Origin: Pseudoalteromonas arabiensis
Lineage (GTDB): Bacteria; Pseudomonadota; Gammaproteobacteria; Enterobacterales; Alteromonadaceae
Direction: 5' to 3'
Assembly (NCBI RefSeq): GCF_001550155.1
Contig: NZ_LRUF01000008.1
Location: forward strand, 1-64,000
Length of the DNA: 64,000 nucleotides
The first letter of the stretch is position 1, and every line of letters starts with the position of its first letter. Position numbers and translations under genes: made by a program. The notes under the pieces were generated by a model, which saw nothing but the letters and a program-made list of their open reading frames with translations, was not told the origin of the DNA and did no database searches. Shown here piece after piece: positions 38,741 to 48,536 of this stretch.

Positions 38741-39310
38741 TTAGATTTTGCCAACTAGGTCTAGTGAAGGAGCAAGTGTCTCTTCACCTGGCTGCCATGA
38801 TGCAGGACATACTTCACCATCGTGGTCAGCAATGTACTGTGCAGCTTGTACTTTACGTACTAACTCTTTCGCGCTACGGCCGATACCTAAGTCGTGAGTT
38901 TCGATTACTTTGATTTCGCCTTCAGGGTTCATTACAAATGTACCGCGAAGAGCAAGACCTTCGTCTTCGATCATCACACCGAAGTTACGTGTAATGCGAC
39001 CTGTAGGGTCACCAATCATTGGAAATTTGATTTTACCAATTGTGTCAGACGTATCGTGCCATGCTTTATGAGTGAAGTGCGTGTCAGTTGATACTGAGTA
39101 AACTTCAACACCCATTTCTTGCAGTTGCTCATAAAAGTCAGCAACATCACCAAGCTCTGTAGGGCATACGAAAGTGAAATCTGCTGGGTAGAAGAAGAAG
39201 ATTGACCACTTACCTAGCACATCTTTTTCAGTTAGCTCAACAAAGTCACCATTGTGGTAAGCTGTTGCATTGAATGGTTGTAATTTTGTGTTAATTAATG
39301 AAGTGCTCAT
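38741..39310 (-). CDS. ahpC: Alkyl hydroperoxide reductase subunit C (2-Cys peroxiredoxin)
   Basis: A 2-Cys peroxiredoxin of about 189 residues that reduces peroxides in the cytosol. The peroxidatic cysteine is in DFTFVCPTE (C49 counting the Met) and the resolving cysteine is in EVCPASW near residue 168. The ATG at 39310 (MSTSLINTKL) has GAGGA as ribosome site and agrees with the family's start; an ATG four codons earlier is in-frame but lies in the ribosome site. An OxyR-like site lies upstream. It forms a unit with ahpF. Confidence 0.97.
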   Translation of the reverse strand: MSTSLINTKLQPFNATAYHNGDFVELTEKDVLGKWSIFFFYPADFTFVCPTELGDVADFYEQLQEMGVEVYSVSTDTHFTHKAWHDTSDTIGKIKFPMIGDPTGRITRNFGVMIEDEGLALRGTFVMNPEGEIKVIETHDLGIGRSAKELVRKVQAAQYIADHDGEVCPASWQPGEETLAPSLDLVGKI

Positions 39311-39410
39311 ATTTTTCCTCATTGATGTATTTAAAAAGTTTAATTAACGCAGCCTTGCGTCTGCTTGATTAATACAATAGAGGTGTGAGCGAACAAAATA
39401 AAATTGATTG

Positions 39411-39448
39411 TTTAGATTAAAACGATTGATTTTTCAGATTAAACTATA
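39411..39448 (-). promoter_or_regulatory. OxyR-like operator upstream of ahpC
   Basis: Two copies of agattaaa (39414-39421 and 39436-39443) are exactly 22 bases apart, two helical turns, in an AT-rich stretch. On the coding strand the downstream half atcgttttaatctaa fits ATAGnTnnnAnCTAT with two mismatches. OxyR activates ahpCF in many gammaproteobacteria. The spacing and the target gene support the call; the upstream half-site fits less well. Confidence 0.45.
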
Positions 39449-39780
39449 AAAAAATAAAAAATAATTAATAATTCAAATAGTTAGATAATAAATAGCTTTG
39501 TTACTTCTGTGTAAAGTTAGTAAAACCCACACCCATTCTCAGAATCCAGCATCAATGGGTAATGGATCGTTAAAAAAATCTTAATGATTAATAATGTCTG
39601 CCATGCCAAGGTCTGCCTCTCCAATGCTTGTTGGTAATGTAGTTTATTGTTGTCGTTGATACATAGTTTGGCTGGTCACAATTTCGTTATTGTGGTTAGC
39701 CCAAACTTTGAAATGCACAGCTATTTGCTATTAATAATACCGATAAGAGTTTATACCCAAACCTTCACCCAGTCTAAGTC
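39449..39780. other. Intergenic region, no intact gene
   Basis: About 330 AT-rich bases upstream of the SDR remnant. Stops occur in every frame. It may include further decayed parts of the same SDR gene, but I could not read them. Confidence 0.4.
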
Positions 39781-39942
39781 GCTAAGCAAATGTTACACAG
39801 CTTGGATAGACAAAAATCTATGGTGATCCTAGGCTTACAATCTAGACTAACCTCTATCATGAGCCGTTATTTGCCTAGTTGGATAATGGGTTCTGTAATG
39901 GATCGCCTCATCAAACAACAATTAATAAAAACAACACGCTAA
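39781..39942 (+). pseudogene. C-terminal remnant of a short-chain dehydrogenase
   Basis: An open frame of about 53 codons that ends nine bases before the fadD-type ATG. It reads VAKQMLHSLDRQKSMVILGLQ-, then SRLTSIMSRYLPSWIMGSVM and DRLIKQQ (key pieces only). This pattern, an alpha helix before KxxVIxG followed by NRLxxxxxRFLPxxxxxxxM, is the C-terminal end of DltE-type short-chain dehydrogenases. A stop codon lies directly before it and no Rossmann motif was found upstream, so the rest of the gene has been lost. It could alternatively be a chance frame; the amphipathic match makes this less likely. Confidence 0.5.
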
Positions 39943-39951
39943 GGAATACCC

Positions 39952-41484
39952 ATGAACACACATGATAATCTCGCGCAATTAATTGAGCATACGTGTAAAA
40001 CTTATGCCAGTCTCCCCGCTTATAATAGTGATAATAAAACAATCACTTATGCCCAAGTAGAACAACAATCTCGTTACTTAGCACAGTGGTTTCAACAACT
40101 AAGTGGCTTAGTTACAGGGGATCGAATCGCCATTCAACTGCCTAATATTGTTGACTACCCTATCGTTACCTACGCAGCATTTCGTGCAGGGTTAATTGTT
40201 GTAAATACCAACCCACTTTATACTGCCCGTGAAATGCTGCACCAGTTTAATGATGCAGGCGTAAAAGCGGTTGTTATTCTTGATGCCCTCACCGACAAAT
40301 TAGCCACCATTATCGATGGCACATCACTAGAAACAGTTATTGTTGCAGCCGCTGTTGCTGAACCGACACTGCAAGAAGGTCAGTTTTCGTTAAATGAACT
40401 CATTCGCCTAGGTGAAAGACTCGCACCACTCAACGCTCATCATGCAAGTCGCGATGATATTGCAGTTTTACAATACACGGGTGGTACAACAGGCATAGCC
40501 AAAGCTGCGATGCTAAGCCATGGCAATATTTTAGCCAATGCAGAGCAAATGAATGAGCGCTTTGACGACATTTTAAAGCTAGGTGTAGAAACAGGTATTT
40601 GCCCGCTACCGCTTTATCATATTTACGCCTTTACTGTGAATATGGTTGGCCTGTTTGCCATGGGGCAATTTAATGTACTGATTCCAAACCCTCGTGATTT
40701 AGATGCCTTAGTAAAGCAAATCGAACCGTTTGAAATTAATTACTTTTTAGGCATTAACACCTTATTTATTGGTTTGTGTATGCACCCAAGGTTTAAGGCA
40801 CTGAATTTTTCGAATCTAAAAATGACAGTGTCAGGCGCAGCCCTTACACATGCTGCTGCCGATGCATGGATGAGCACCACAGGTTGCACTATTACTGAAG
40901 GCTATGGCTTATCAGAAACCTCACCTGTTGCGACACTCAACGACTTTAAAAAAGAAGAAATTGGTAGTATTGGCCGCCCACTATCGAACACCACTGTCGA
41001 AATTTGGGATGAAAACGACGAGCCCGTTGCAGACGGTGAGTCTGGCGAGATAGTTGTTAAAGGTCCGCAGGTGATGATGGGTTACTGGCAACGCCAAGAT
41101 GAGACTGATAAATGTATGAAACATGGTTTTTTCAAAACCGGTGATGTAGGTCTGAAACTACCAAGTGGTAATTACAAGATTATAGACCGTCTAAAAGACA
41201 TGATTATTGTCTCTGGTTTTAATGTTTACCCTAACGAAGTTGAAAATGTGCTGTGTCAGCACCCTGCTATCTGCGAAGCGGCCGTTATTGGTGCGAAAGA
41301 TGAAAAAACCGGTGAGCGTGTATGCGCCTACATTACCTTAAAAGAGCATATTGATGAGCAACAAGTGAGTGACTATTGCCGCGAAAACTTAAGTGCTTAT
41401 AAAGTGCCTAAATCAATCATTTTTATGGAGGAGCTGCCTAAGTCAACGGTAGGCAAAATTTTACGTCGTGAGTTACGCCAATAA
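39952..41484 (+). CDS. FadD-type long-chain acyl-CoA ligase
   Basis: A 510-residue AMP-forming ligase that activates fatty acids to acyl-CoA. Motifs: the P-loop LQYTGGTTGIAKAAMLSH, the A5 region EGYGLSETSP, the A7/A8 hinge KTGDVG and DRLKDMIIVSGFNVYPNEVE, and the catalytic lysine in PKSTVGKILRRELR. E. coli FadD has about 561 residues; this one lacks the longer N-terminus and is a shorter paralogue type. A second, canonical fadD may exist elsewhere. AAGGAA precedes the ATG. The gene ends at a clear terminator. No FadR-like site was seen in front of it. Confidence 0.88.
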   Translation: MNTHDNLAQLIEHTCKTYASLPAYNSDNKTITYAQVEQQSRYLAQWFQQLSGLVTGDRIAIQLPNIVDYPIVTYAAFRAGLIVVNTNPLYTAREMLHQFNDAGVKAVVILDALTDKLATIIDGTSLETVIVAAAVAEPTLQEGQFSLNELIRLGERLAPLNAHHASRDDIAVLQYTGGTTGIAKAAMLSHGNILANAEQMNERFDDILKLGVETGICPLPLYHIYAFTVNMVGLFAMGQFNVLIPNPRDLDALVKQIEPFEINYFLGINTLFIGLCMHPRFKALNFSNLKMTVSGAALTHAAADAWMSTTGCTITEGYGLSETSPVATLNDFKKEEIGSIGRPLSNTTVEIWDENDEPVADGESGEIVVKGPQVMMGYWQRQDETDKCMKHGFFKTGDVGLKLPSGNYKIIDRLKDMIIVSGFNVYPNEVENVLCQHPAICEAAVIGAKDEKTGERVCAYITLKEHIDEQQVSDYCRENLSAYKVPKSIIFMEELPKSTVGKILRRELRQ

Positions 41485-41532
41485 CAAAGCGATCGTTTTA
41501 GCCGCATAACTGGTATAAAATAGTTAAAAGAT

Positions 41533-41560
41533 AAAAGCATACCGTTAGGTATGCTTTTTT
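41533..41560 (+). terminator. Intrinsic terminator after the acyl-CoA ligase gene
   Basis: A 10-bp stem (aaagcatacc with ggtatgcttt, loop gtta) is followed by a T-run. Confidence 0.9.
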
Positions 41561-41584
41561 AATTTAAGCGGTTTTAAGGTCATT

Positions 41585-42004
41585 ATGGAAAAGTTTATTA
41601 ATCACATTCAACTCGGTTACTTAGGTTTACTGCCGTTTTTAGGCTGCGTAGGCTGGCCACTCATAGCAGGGAGTAATGCTGTCAACTTAGACTTTTTCAC
41701 TTATTATAGCATTGCTATTTTAGCCTTTATGGCTGGTAACTTATGGCATGCTGGCCAACAGACGCATGCTGATGCCATTAAAGCCATTATCCCTATCTTA
41801 CCGATTGGCTTTTTAAGCTTTTTACCAGCGACTTGGACACTGACTTGGCTCGCTGCGAGTTTTTGGTTAGTGCTTTTATTCGAAAAAAGCTCACCGCAGT
41901 GGCAAACCTATCATGTTGATTACCAAAAGATGCGATTCGTTTTAACCTCAGTGGTATTTGTATGTCATATATTTGTGATTGGCATGAGCATCTATCCTGA
42001 GTAG
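41585..42004 (+). CDS. DUF3429 family membrane protein
   Basis: A 139-residue protein with four or five membrane helices and the DUF3429 pattern: LGYLGLLPFLGCVGWPL at the N-terminus, FMAGNLWHAGQQ in the middle, LFEKSSPQWQTYHVDYQKMRF near the end. The family includes human TMEM69; its role is unknown. It is followed at 54 bases by another small membrane protein on the same strand. Confidence 0.85.
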   Translation: MEKFINHIQLGYLGLLPFLGCVGWPLIAGSNAVNLDFFTYYSIAILAFMAGNLWHAGQQTHADAIKAIIPILPIGFLSFLPATWTLTWLAASFWLVLLFEKSSPQWQTYHVDYQKMRFVLTSVVFVCHIFVIGMSIYPE

Positions 42005-42058
42005 CCCTTTTCTTGCGTTTGCGGTAACATCCGCGGCTCAGATTTTTAAGGACTTGCT

Positions 42059-42430
42059 ATGATAGATCAACTACGCGCCAAGCTAGACCACCTTGGCGAA
42101 AATTACGTTGAAAAAGGTGCTCACTTCAAAATTAAAGTGATCCCATTTTTTTGTGCGATTCACATCAAAAAAGACCACAAAAACCAAGGTTCTTTAAAGC
42201 TATATTCAAATCAGCTGATTGAAATATTTTTAGCAACCATGTTTTTGCTATTCGGATTAATGCTTTTTGATACAGATGCGGGCTTTACGCATGGTCCTAT
42301 TCATATCGTTATTGCCGTTTTGATTAGTTTTAACTTAATCTTTAAGCAAATTGCCATTGAAGGTTTAAAAACTCGCTTAGCCCTTTGCCCTGAAATTGCA
42401 GTTGAAACACCGCCAGAACAAGGCAAATAA
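42059..42430 (+). CDS. Small membrane protein of unknown function
   Basis: A 123-residue protein, not recognised. The first 55 residues are soluble and basic (VEKGAHFKIKVIPFFCAIHI), followed by two membrane helices (about 57-73 and 80-97). AAGGACTT is the ribosome site. Its 3' end overlaps nothing but lies four bases from the start of the BMT5-like gene, so the two are probably co-transcribed. Confidence 0.75.
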   Translation: MIDQLRAKLDHLGENYVEKGAHFKIKVIPFFCAIHIKKDHKNQGSLKLYSNQLIEIFLATMFLLFGLMLFDTDAGFTHGPIHIVIAVLISFNLIFKQIAIEGLKTRLALCPEIAVETPPEQGK

Positions 42431-42434
42431 CAGC

Positions 42435-43235
42435 ATGTTTTTAAACCCTAGTTGGCGCATTTTAACGGTAGGCGATGGTGACTTGTCTTTTTCGCATGCT
42501 TTAGCGAGTCATTTAAAACCCAAAAAGCTTGTTGCTTCAACCTATGATGATGCAAAAACCGTAGAACAAAAATATGCCGACAATGCACTTAGCGCCTTGC
42601 AACAACTCAATATACAAACACTCACTGAGTTCGATGTAACAAAACCTAAGTCGTGGCAGCGCTTAGGTGGTGAATGTTTCGATGTGGTTATTTTTCAATT
42701 TCCACTTATACCTGCATTTGTAGGTGAAGCCGCATTTAAAGCAAATACAAAACACGGTGGTATGAATGTGCTAAACCGTGCCTTACTGCATCGCTACTTA
42801 GACTACGCTAGCCAGTTCGCATTAGATAAAAACGGCCCAATGCTATGTTACATCACCTCTAAGGATGTAAAGCCCTATCGCGAATGGAATATTGAAGGCA
42901 GCTTAAATCAAGGGCTCGATTGTCAATACTTGGGGCAAATGCCATTTGATATTAACCTGTTCCCTGGCTATAAGATTCGCAATGTTGACCGCGATAAGCA
43001 CGTTAAAGACACCAGTGGCATTACCTATGTCTTTAGCGAAAAAACGGACACCGAGATTGCCTCTAAGCTTGCTTTACCTGCTTATTTAGGTGATAAACAC
43101 TGTGCATTATGCCGCGTTGGTCCTTATATGGCACAAGAAGATGAAGACAAACATTTGTTAAGCAAAAAACATAAGCAAATGGAAAAATTTGAACAGGATT
43201 GGCAAGCATGGCTTGCACAAAACAACGAGGAGTAA
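42435..43235 (+). CDS. BMT5-like (DUF2431) methyltransferase with C2H2 finger
   Basis: A protein of about 266 residues. The N-terminal part has the start of a BMT5-like Rossmann fold: PSWRILTVGDGDLSFSHALA, with the motif GDGDxSFS that identifies the family of yeast Bmt5, which methylates a uridine in 25S rRNA. Further matches are VASTYDD and FDVVIFQFPLIP. The C-terminus has C223-x2-C226-x13-H240-x5-H246 (CALCRVG ... HLLSKKH), a U1/C2H2-type zinc-finger spacing, uncommon in bacteria. The start is the ATG at 42435, near the stop of the previous gene; an upstream in-frame ATG would overlap that gene. Substrate RNA is unknown. Confidence 0.8.
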   Translation: MFLNPSWRILTVGDGDLSFSHALASHLKPKKLVASTYDDAKTVEQKYADNALSALQQLNIQTLTEFDVTKPKSWQRLGGECFDVVIFQFPLIPAFVGEAAFKANTKHGGMNVLNRALLHRYLDYASQFALDKNGPMLCYITSKDVKPYREWNIEGSLNQGLDCQYLGQMPFDINLFPGYKIRNVDRDKHVKDTSGITYVFSEKTDTEIASKLALPAYLGDKHCALCRVGPYMAQEDEDKHLLSKKHKQMEKFEQDWQAWLAQNNEE

Positions 43236-43237
43236 AT

Positions 43238-44230
43238 ATGAACTTTGTGATTGTCGGTACCAATTTTATAAGCGACACACTACTCAGTGCAGCCAAACAA
43301 ATTGAAGACTTCTCCTTATATGGTGTGTGCTCTCGAGAGCAGCAAACAGGCAAGGCTTTTCTTGCAAAACACGACATTACTGACGCTAAAGTGTTCACTA
43401 GTATTGAGCAAGTATGCCAAGACCCATTGGTAGACGCTGTCTATATAGCAGCACCAAATAGCTTACACAAACACTACGCTGTCATGTGTTTAGAAGCCGG
43501 TAAACACGTTTTAGGTGAAAAGCCTTCGGCTGCTAATAGCAAAGAGCTTGCGGCAATCATTCAAGCGGCAAAAACCCATCAACGCCTATACATGGAAGCG
43601 ATGATGACCACGCATTTACCAAATTTTGCACGCTTAAAAAATGCCCTCACAAAAATTGGCGTACCGCGCAAATATATTGGTCAATATAGTCAATACTCAT
43701 CACGTTACGATAAATATAAAAATGGCGAGCGGCCAAATACTTTCTTGCCAGAATTTGCTAATGGTGCACTGGTCGATTTAGGTATCTATCCGCTGTATAT
43801 TTTACTCGCTTTATGGGGCGCGCCTCAAAGTGTAAAAGCCAGTGGTGTGTTGCTTGAAACGGGTGTTGATGGCGCTGGCGATGTGTTATTGAATTACGCC
43901 GATAAACAAGCGGTGATCAGCTACTCTAAAATCTCGCAAGGTGATAATTTTACTGAAATTCAAGGTGAAAAAGGCCGTATTCGTATCGAAGCAGTATCAC
44001 TATTAAGACGTATGCAGTTTATTGGTAATGATGGCACGGTTGAAGAGCTCTCAGAACCATTTGATGAACACTTTATGCGCCACGAAGTGAAGCACTTTAT
44101 TAATGCAGTAAAAGCAGGGCAGATTGAGTCGAGTGTAAATACACATACTTTATCAAAACAGGTTATGGCTGTGCTTGATGAAGCAAGAGCTCAATTAGGT
44201 GTTGTGTACCCTGCTGATAAATATAACTAA
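43238..44230 (+). CDS. Gfo/Idh/MocA family oxidoreductase
   Basis: A 330-residue NAD(P)-dependent oxidoreductase. The Rossmann N-terminus is FVIVGTNFISDTLLSAA, and the catalytic EKP motif is in GKHVLGEKPSAAN. The second domain includes MEAMMTTHLPNF, NGALVDLGIYPLYILLALWG and the acid-base region. The start at 43238 has a strong GAGGAGT site and lies right behind the stop of the BMT5-like gene, so the two form an operon. The substrate is probably a sugar or cyclitol derivative by family; not determinable here. Confidence 0.9.
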   Translation: MNFVIVGTNFISDTLLSAAKQIEDFSLYGVCSREQQTGKAFLAKHDITDAKVFTSIEQVCQDPLVDAVYIAAPNSLHKHYAVMCLEAGKHVLGEKPSAANSKELAAIIQAAKTHQRLYMEAMMTTHLPNFARLKNALTKIGVPRKYIGQYSQYSSRYDKYKNGERPNTFLPEFANGALVDLGIYPLYILLALWGAPQSVKASGVLLETGVDGAGDVLLNYADKQAVISYSKISQGDNFTEIQGEKGRIRIEAVSLLRRMQFIGNDGTVEELSEPFDEHFMRHEVKHFINAVKAGQIESSVNTHTLSKQVMAVLDEARAQLGVVYPADKYN

Positions 44231-44364
44231 ACTTTCATTTAGGCTTTATAGCTTTTAGTAAGCATTAAGTTTGAAATTATATTTTATTATTGTGATCGTG
44301 TTTACTCTCATTATTTTTGCACTATGGTTAATAATAACCGTTGTAAATAAATGAGAGTTTACCT

Positions 44365-46041
44365 TTGTCTATTAGGTATTTATTAAGAGCTGTTTTTGCA
44401 GCAACGATTACCCTAGCAGCTGGACTATTAATCATTATCCTAATGCTAAAGTCAGGTCAAACAGACAGCCAACAGGCAGCACAACAAAGGTATCAATTAA
44501 GTCACCTCGCTAAATTATCGTCGTCTAACTCTATCAAGTTAACAGAACTTGCTCGGCAATATGTTGTTACTCTGGAAAGCCAGTATAAACAACAATACTT
44601 TGAACTGGTTGGGCAAATACAAGGAGATATAGCTTGGCTCAATGGCGAAAAGAAAAGCTATTTAGCAAGGTTACAAGCCTATAATGTCGATAAATCTGAT
44701 TTAGCATTACTCGCAGAGTCAAACGAGCTTTCCCTAAAATTGGTCAAAACAGAAGAGCAGGCATTCGCTCTAGTAGATCACCTTGTAGGGCAAGTTCCTC
44801 ATGTAATCAGTGAGAAAGACAAAAGCCAATGGATTGACGCTATCGCATTACTTACCGATGAAAATTACATGGCTGAAGTGGACAAAATCCAACAACCTGT
44901 CAGTGCATTTTTGTCTTCAATTGAGCGAAAAAGTGCCGAACAAGTCACACAAAACAATGATAAGGTTTCAACGTTCAGTATTATCAGCATTGCTTTTGTT
45001 ATTGCAATTATATGCACTTTAATACTTTGCTATATTCAGCTAGAGAAAAAAGTGATTAAGGCCACACAAGGGCTGATTAGTGAGGCAAACCGAATTTCAC
45101 AAGGCGATTTATCACGCTATATTGACCATGTCAGCAATGATGAAATTGGTAAGCTTGCTGCCAGCTTTAACTTGATGGTTGATAAACTTTCAAACCTTTT
45201 AAAAGAGATTAACAGTCTTTCTGATCAAGCACAGATTTCAGCAGCTAACCTCGATAGCGTATCTCAGCAAGCAAAAATACTTAATGATAGACAAAGCCAA
45301 GCTATCGAAGTTATATCTAGCTCCGTTTATGAAAACTCCACAGCTGTGAAAGAAGTATCGCAAAACTGTGCAGAAGCAGCGCAAAGTGCAACAGCTGCTA
45401 ATAACAAAACGCAAGAAGGCTTAGCCATTGTCGATAAAGGGATAAAGTCTGTTGAGTCCGTTGCCGCAACACTCAATCAATCATTGAATGACCTCAATAA
45501 CTTAGAGTCATCAGTCAAAGAAGTGACCGTAATTCTGAGTGTGATCAGTAACATTGCAGAACAAACTAATTTATTAGCCCTTAATGCTGCAATCGAAGCT
45601 GCTAGAGCCGGCGAACAAGGTAGAGGATTTGCCGTTGTAGCCGATGAAGTGCGCACACTGGCGAGCCGAACTCAAAGCTCGACGCTTGAGATTCAAGATA
45701 AAATTGATTCGCTGCAAGCCGCGAGTAATGCCGTAACAAATCGCATACGCTCAAGCGATTCACAGATCAAAGAAGCTGTTGTTAATTCTGAAAATGTGGG
45801 GCTTATGCTTGAAGAAATAAGTACCCAAGCTCATTCAATTTCAGATGCAAACTTAACAATAGCGTCGGCTTCTGAGCAGCAATCTCAAGTCACTGAAGAT
45901 ATTGCTCAGCGTTTGAATGATGTTCAAGAAACAAGTAAAGAAGCTCAAATGCAAACTGAAAAAATTTCTGTTTCATCAAGTGAGCTTTCTAAGCTAGCCA
46001 GTAGCTTAAATGCACAAATAAACCGTTTCAAATTAAACTAG
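44365..46041 (+). CDS. Methyl-accepting chemotaxis protein
   Basis: A 558-residue chemoreceptor: membrane helix 1 (about 7-28), a helical periplasmic domain (about 29-205), membrane helix 2 (about 207-228), HAMP (about 230-283) and a signalling coiled coil with [20 protein letters not shown] at about 397-416 and [13 protein letters not shown]. The start is TTG with GAGAG upstream. The gene stands alone, convergent with the TonB receptor. The ligand is unknown. Confidence 0.92.
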   Translation: MSIRYLLRAVFAATITLAAGLLIIILMLKSGQTDSQQAAQQRYQLSHLAKLSSSNSIKLTELARQYVVTLESQYKQQYFELVGQIQGDIAWLNGEKKSYLARLQAYNVDKSDLALLAESNELSLKLVKTEEQAFALVDHLVGQVPHVISEKDKSQWIDAIALLTDENYMAEVDKIQQPVSAFLSSIERKSAEQVTQNNDKVSTFSIISIAFVIAIICTLILCYIQLEKKVIKATQGLISEANRISQGDLSRYIDHVSNDEIGKLAASFNLMVDKLSNLLKEINSLSDQAQISAANLDSVSQQAKILNDRQSQAIEVISSSVYENSTAVKEVSQNCAEAAQSATAANNKTQEGLAIVDKGIKSVESVAATLNQSLNDLNNLESSVKEVTVILSVISNIAEQTNLLALNAAIEAARAGEQGRGFAVVADEVRTLASRTQSSTLEIQDKIDSLQAASNAVTNRIRSSDSQIKEAVVNSENVGLMLEEISTQAHSISDANLTIASASEQQSQVTEDIAQRLNDVQETSKEAQMQTEKISVSSSELSKLASSLNAQINRFKLN

Positions 46042-46077
46042 CCAGCCAATGAGACTGGGTGACTAGTTTAATACCAT

Positions 46078-48129
46078 TTAAAATCGATAGGTAACTGAAG
46101 CCCCTAAAGTTTGTGGGTTCACAACACCCACATAACCTTGCGGGTAACGACCACTGGCAGGCTCTCTTGCTGTGTACTCTTGCTCATCGAATGCATTATT
46201 AATAAATGCGCTCATCAACCATTGCTCAGTATCGTAAGTAATCGTTAAACGAGTAAGGGTATAATCGCCCGCAACGCGCTCTTCTGTGTTTGTTAAGTCA
46301 CCATAAAACTCATCAACATAATTAGCGCTCAAATTAACTTTTAGGCTGTCTGTAAACCAATGCGATAAACCTAAGCTTGCTGTTAATTCTGGCGCTGAGT
46401 TAAGGTCATTATCCACAGCTTCAGGAAATGCTGACGATTCATCGATTTTAGTTTTTAATAATCCTAAACCACCATGTAATTGCCATTGGTCGCCCAACAT
46501 ACTGTATGCTTCAAGCTCTAAGCCGTAGCTGTGTGCATCTTCAATATTAGTAATTCTCCGTGCCGCGCTCAGTGCCTGATAACCGTTAAAGTTGTTATAA
46601 AACACATTAGCACTAATATTTAGATCGCCATTATTTAAAACACTACGGGAGCCAATTTCATAGGTGTTTACCGTCTCTTCATCGTAGTAGTAATAATCTT
46701 CAGCAGTAAAGTCTAATGCGCCACCACCGGCGTTGTAACCTCTGCGAGCACTTGCAAATAACGTTGTTTCTTCGGTAATTTTGTATTGCAGCGCAAGCTT
46801 AGGTAAACGTAGAGTATGCGAGTCATCTAATTGCTCAACAAGCATGTCACCGCGAAATGCCATATTGAAGTTACGTACTTGCTCTTCACGCTCAATACGC
46901 AGCCCTGCTGTTAAAGTAAGTTGGCTATTCAAGTTAAAGCTTGATTCACCGTAAATTGCCGTTGATTTGCTGCTATCATCACCGAAGTAATAGGTAGCCC
47001 CTACACTCTCAAAATCTTGATCACGGTCAAAATAAGCAAGCCCGACAAAACCTGAGTAAAAATCACTATTTAAGCCAAAGTTTAATTTAGTATCTAGGGT
47101 TACATTTGATTCATCCATCGAAACATCTGATTCAGCAATTTGTTGCGGCTCATAGGCATCAAATGCCCATTTGTAATCCATATAGGCAACGAGCACATCC
47201 AGCGAGAAGTTTTCATTAATTTTGTAGTCAACATTGACCTGTGTTGTATCTGATTCAGTATCCAGAATACGTTGAAATAGCGGTATATAATCGGTTGGCT
47301 CAGCAGCTTCAAAGTATTTACGTCCAGCGTTACCCTCTTCGTTGTATGTTGAATAGGTTAGTTGTACAGATAAATCCTCGAATGGGGTATAAAGGAGCTT
47401 GGCACGGGTGCTACTAGTATCCAGCTTGTTTAGTTCTTGATCTGTTGGGTTTGTGTCGTACACCGGTGGGTTAGAGAAAGTCTCGCCATCAATATATTGC
47501 GTTGATAAGCGAAATGTTAACACATCTTCAACGAGTGCCCCCGATATAACCGCGGCCGTATCAAAATAATTATCTTGATTACGATAACCAACGCGCACTG
47601 CACCCTCAAATTCTTGCGTTGGTGCTTTAGTTTTCATGTATACCGCGCCAGCAATACTATTTCGGCCATTGCTTGTAGATTGCGGGCCTCGGTATACTTC
47701 GATCTGCTCCATATCCCAAAGACCAGTATCACCCGTAAGATCTGCAACAAAGGGCTGGCTTACCCCATCAATTAATGTTGAGACACGCGCTTTCGAACCA
47801 CCACTAAACGAGTTAAAACCTGTTGCACCGCCATTGCCAGACACACCCCGCATATCCGGAACTGCGCCAGTTAAAACAACCACATTAGCCATCTCTGAAA
47901 GTGCTTCTGATATAGATGCAAGCTGACCATTTTCAATTAATGACGTATCAACAACAGCAACTGATGACATGGTTTCTTTCAATGATTTTTCAGTTTTTTC
48001 ACCGGTGACAACAATCGTATCCATCGATTTTCGATTACTTTCGTCATCAGCTAATACGGCTGTATTAGTAACAAGTAATGAAGCTGTAATCACAGCTGAT
48101 AGTGAGTTTAATTTAAATGCAGTGGCCAA
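46078..48129 (-). CDS. TonB-dependent outer-membrane receptor, likely siderophore
   Basis: A 683-residue receptor: signal peptide (about 1-27), TonB-box-like MDTIVVTGE near residues 35-43, plug domain (to about 165; includes MRGVSGNGG and YRGPQSTSNGRNSIAGAVYM), and a beta barrel that ends in the typical C-terminal strand GASVTYRF. It lies head-to-head with the three-gene unit at 48276-50391, which encodes a PepSY reductase-like protein. A Fur-like box lies between. This arrangement fits ferric-siderophore uptake. The exact ligand is not known. Confidence 0.9.
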   Translation of the reverse strand: MATAFKLNSLSAVITASLLVTNTAVLADDESNRKSMDTIVVTGEKTEKSLKETMSSVAVVDTSLIENGQLASISEALSEMANVVVLTGAVPDMRGVSGNGGATGFNSFSGGSKARVSTLIDGVSQPFVADLTGDTGLWDMEQIEVYRGPQSTSNGRNSIAGAVYMKTKAPTQEFEGAVRVGYRNQDNYFDTAAVISGALVEDVLTFRLSTQYIDGETFSNPPVYDTNPTDQELNKLDTSSTRAKLLYTPFEDLSVQLTYSTYNEEGNAGRKYFEAAEPTDYIPLFQRILDTESDTTQVNVDYKINENFSLDVLVAYMDYKWAFDAYEPQQIAESDVSMDESNVTLDTKLNFGLNSDFYSGFVGLAYFDRDQDFESVGATYYFGDDSSKSTAIYGESSFNLNSQLTLTAGLRIEREEQVRNFNMAFRGDMLVEQLDDSHTLRLPKLALQYKITEETTLFASARRGYNAGGGALDFTAEDYYYYDEETVNTYEIGSRSVLNNGDLNISANVFYNNFNGYQALSAARRITNIEDAHSYGLELEAYSMLGDQWQLHGGLGLLKTKIDESSAFPEAVDNDLNSAPELTASLGLSHWFTDSLKVNLSANYVDEFYGDLTNTEERVAGDYTLTRLTITYDTEQWLMSAFINNAFDEQEYTAREPASGRYPQGYVGVVNPQTLGASVTYRF

Positions 48130-48224
48130 TTTTCTTTCCCCAAAAAGAGATTATTAGTATTTATGAATGTTTGAGCTAATAGAAAAGCGCGAAAAATCTA
48201 GCACAACAAAAACGCTATTGCAAT

Positions 48225-48239
48225 TGAGTTTAATTATCA
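48225..48239. promoter_or_regulatory. Fur-like box between TonB receptor and PepSY unit
   Basis: The bases tgagtttaattatca match the 7-1-7 form TGATAATnATTATCA at 11 of 14 informative positions, with one half perfect. The site is between divergent iron-uptake genes and could control both. Confidence 0.55.
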
Positions 48240-48275
48240 TTTAGAATTAACAAAAATAACTACAACTAACTACCT

Positions 48276-48536
48276 ATGTTTTTTACTTTATCAACCTTAC
48301 TGCTTTCGCTCGCGGTGGGGATATTTTATTGCACTCGAAAGCAGCAACGCTTGTTAGTAAAACCTTTGAATAAACGTGTTCGAGGGGTCGCTGTGAGCTT
48401 AGTAATCACCGCTATTATTTTAACCTCTCAACAGTTTTCAAACACCGCAACTGTGTTTCTAGTCATTTTTACACTAATGATGATGTTAATGCTGATCCCA
48501 CTTCTAAGCTTGTTCTATAAAAAGGATAATTCATGA
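48276..48536 (+). CDS. Small membrane protein, DUF3325-like
   Basis: An 86-residue protein with three predicted membrane helices, separated by the basic segment TRKQQRLLVKPLNKRVRG. Size, helix pattern and place match the DUF3325-type small proteins found next to PepSY-domain proteins in iron-uptake loci. It overlaps the next gene by four bases (ATGA), so they are co-translated. Family assignment is mainly contextual. Confidence 0.7.
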   Translation: MFFTLSTLLLSLAVGIFYCTRKQQRLLVKPLNKRVRGVAVSLVITAIILTSQQFSNTATVFLVIFTLMMMLMLIPLLSLFYKKDNS

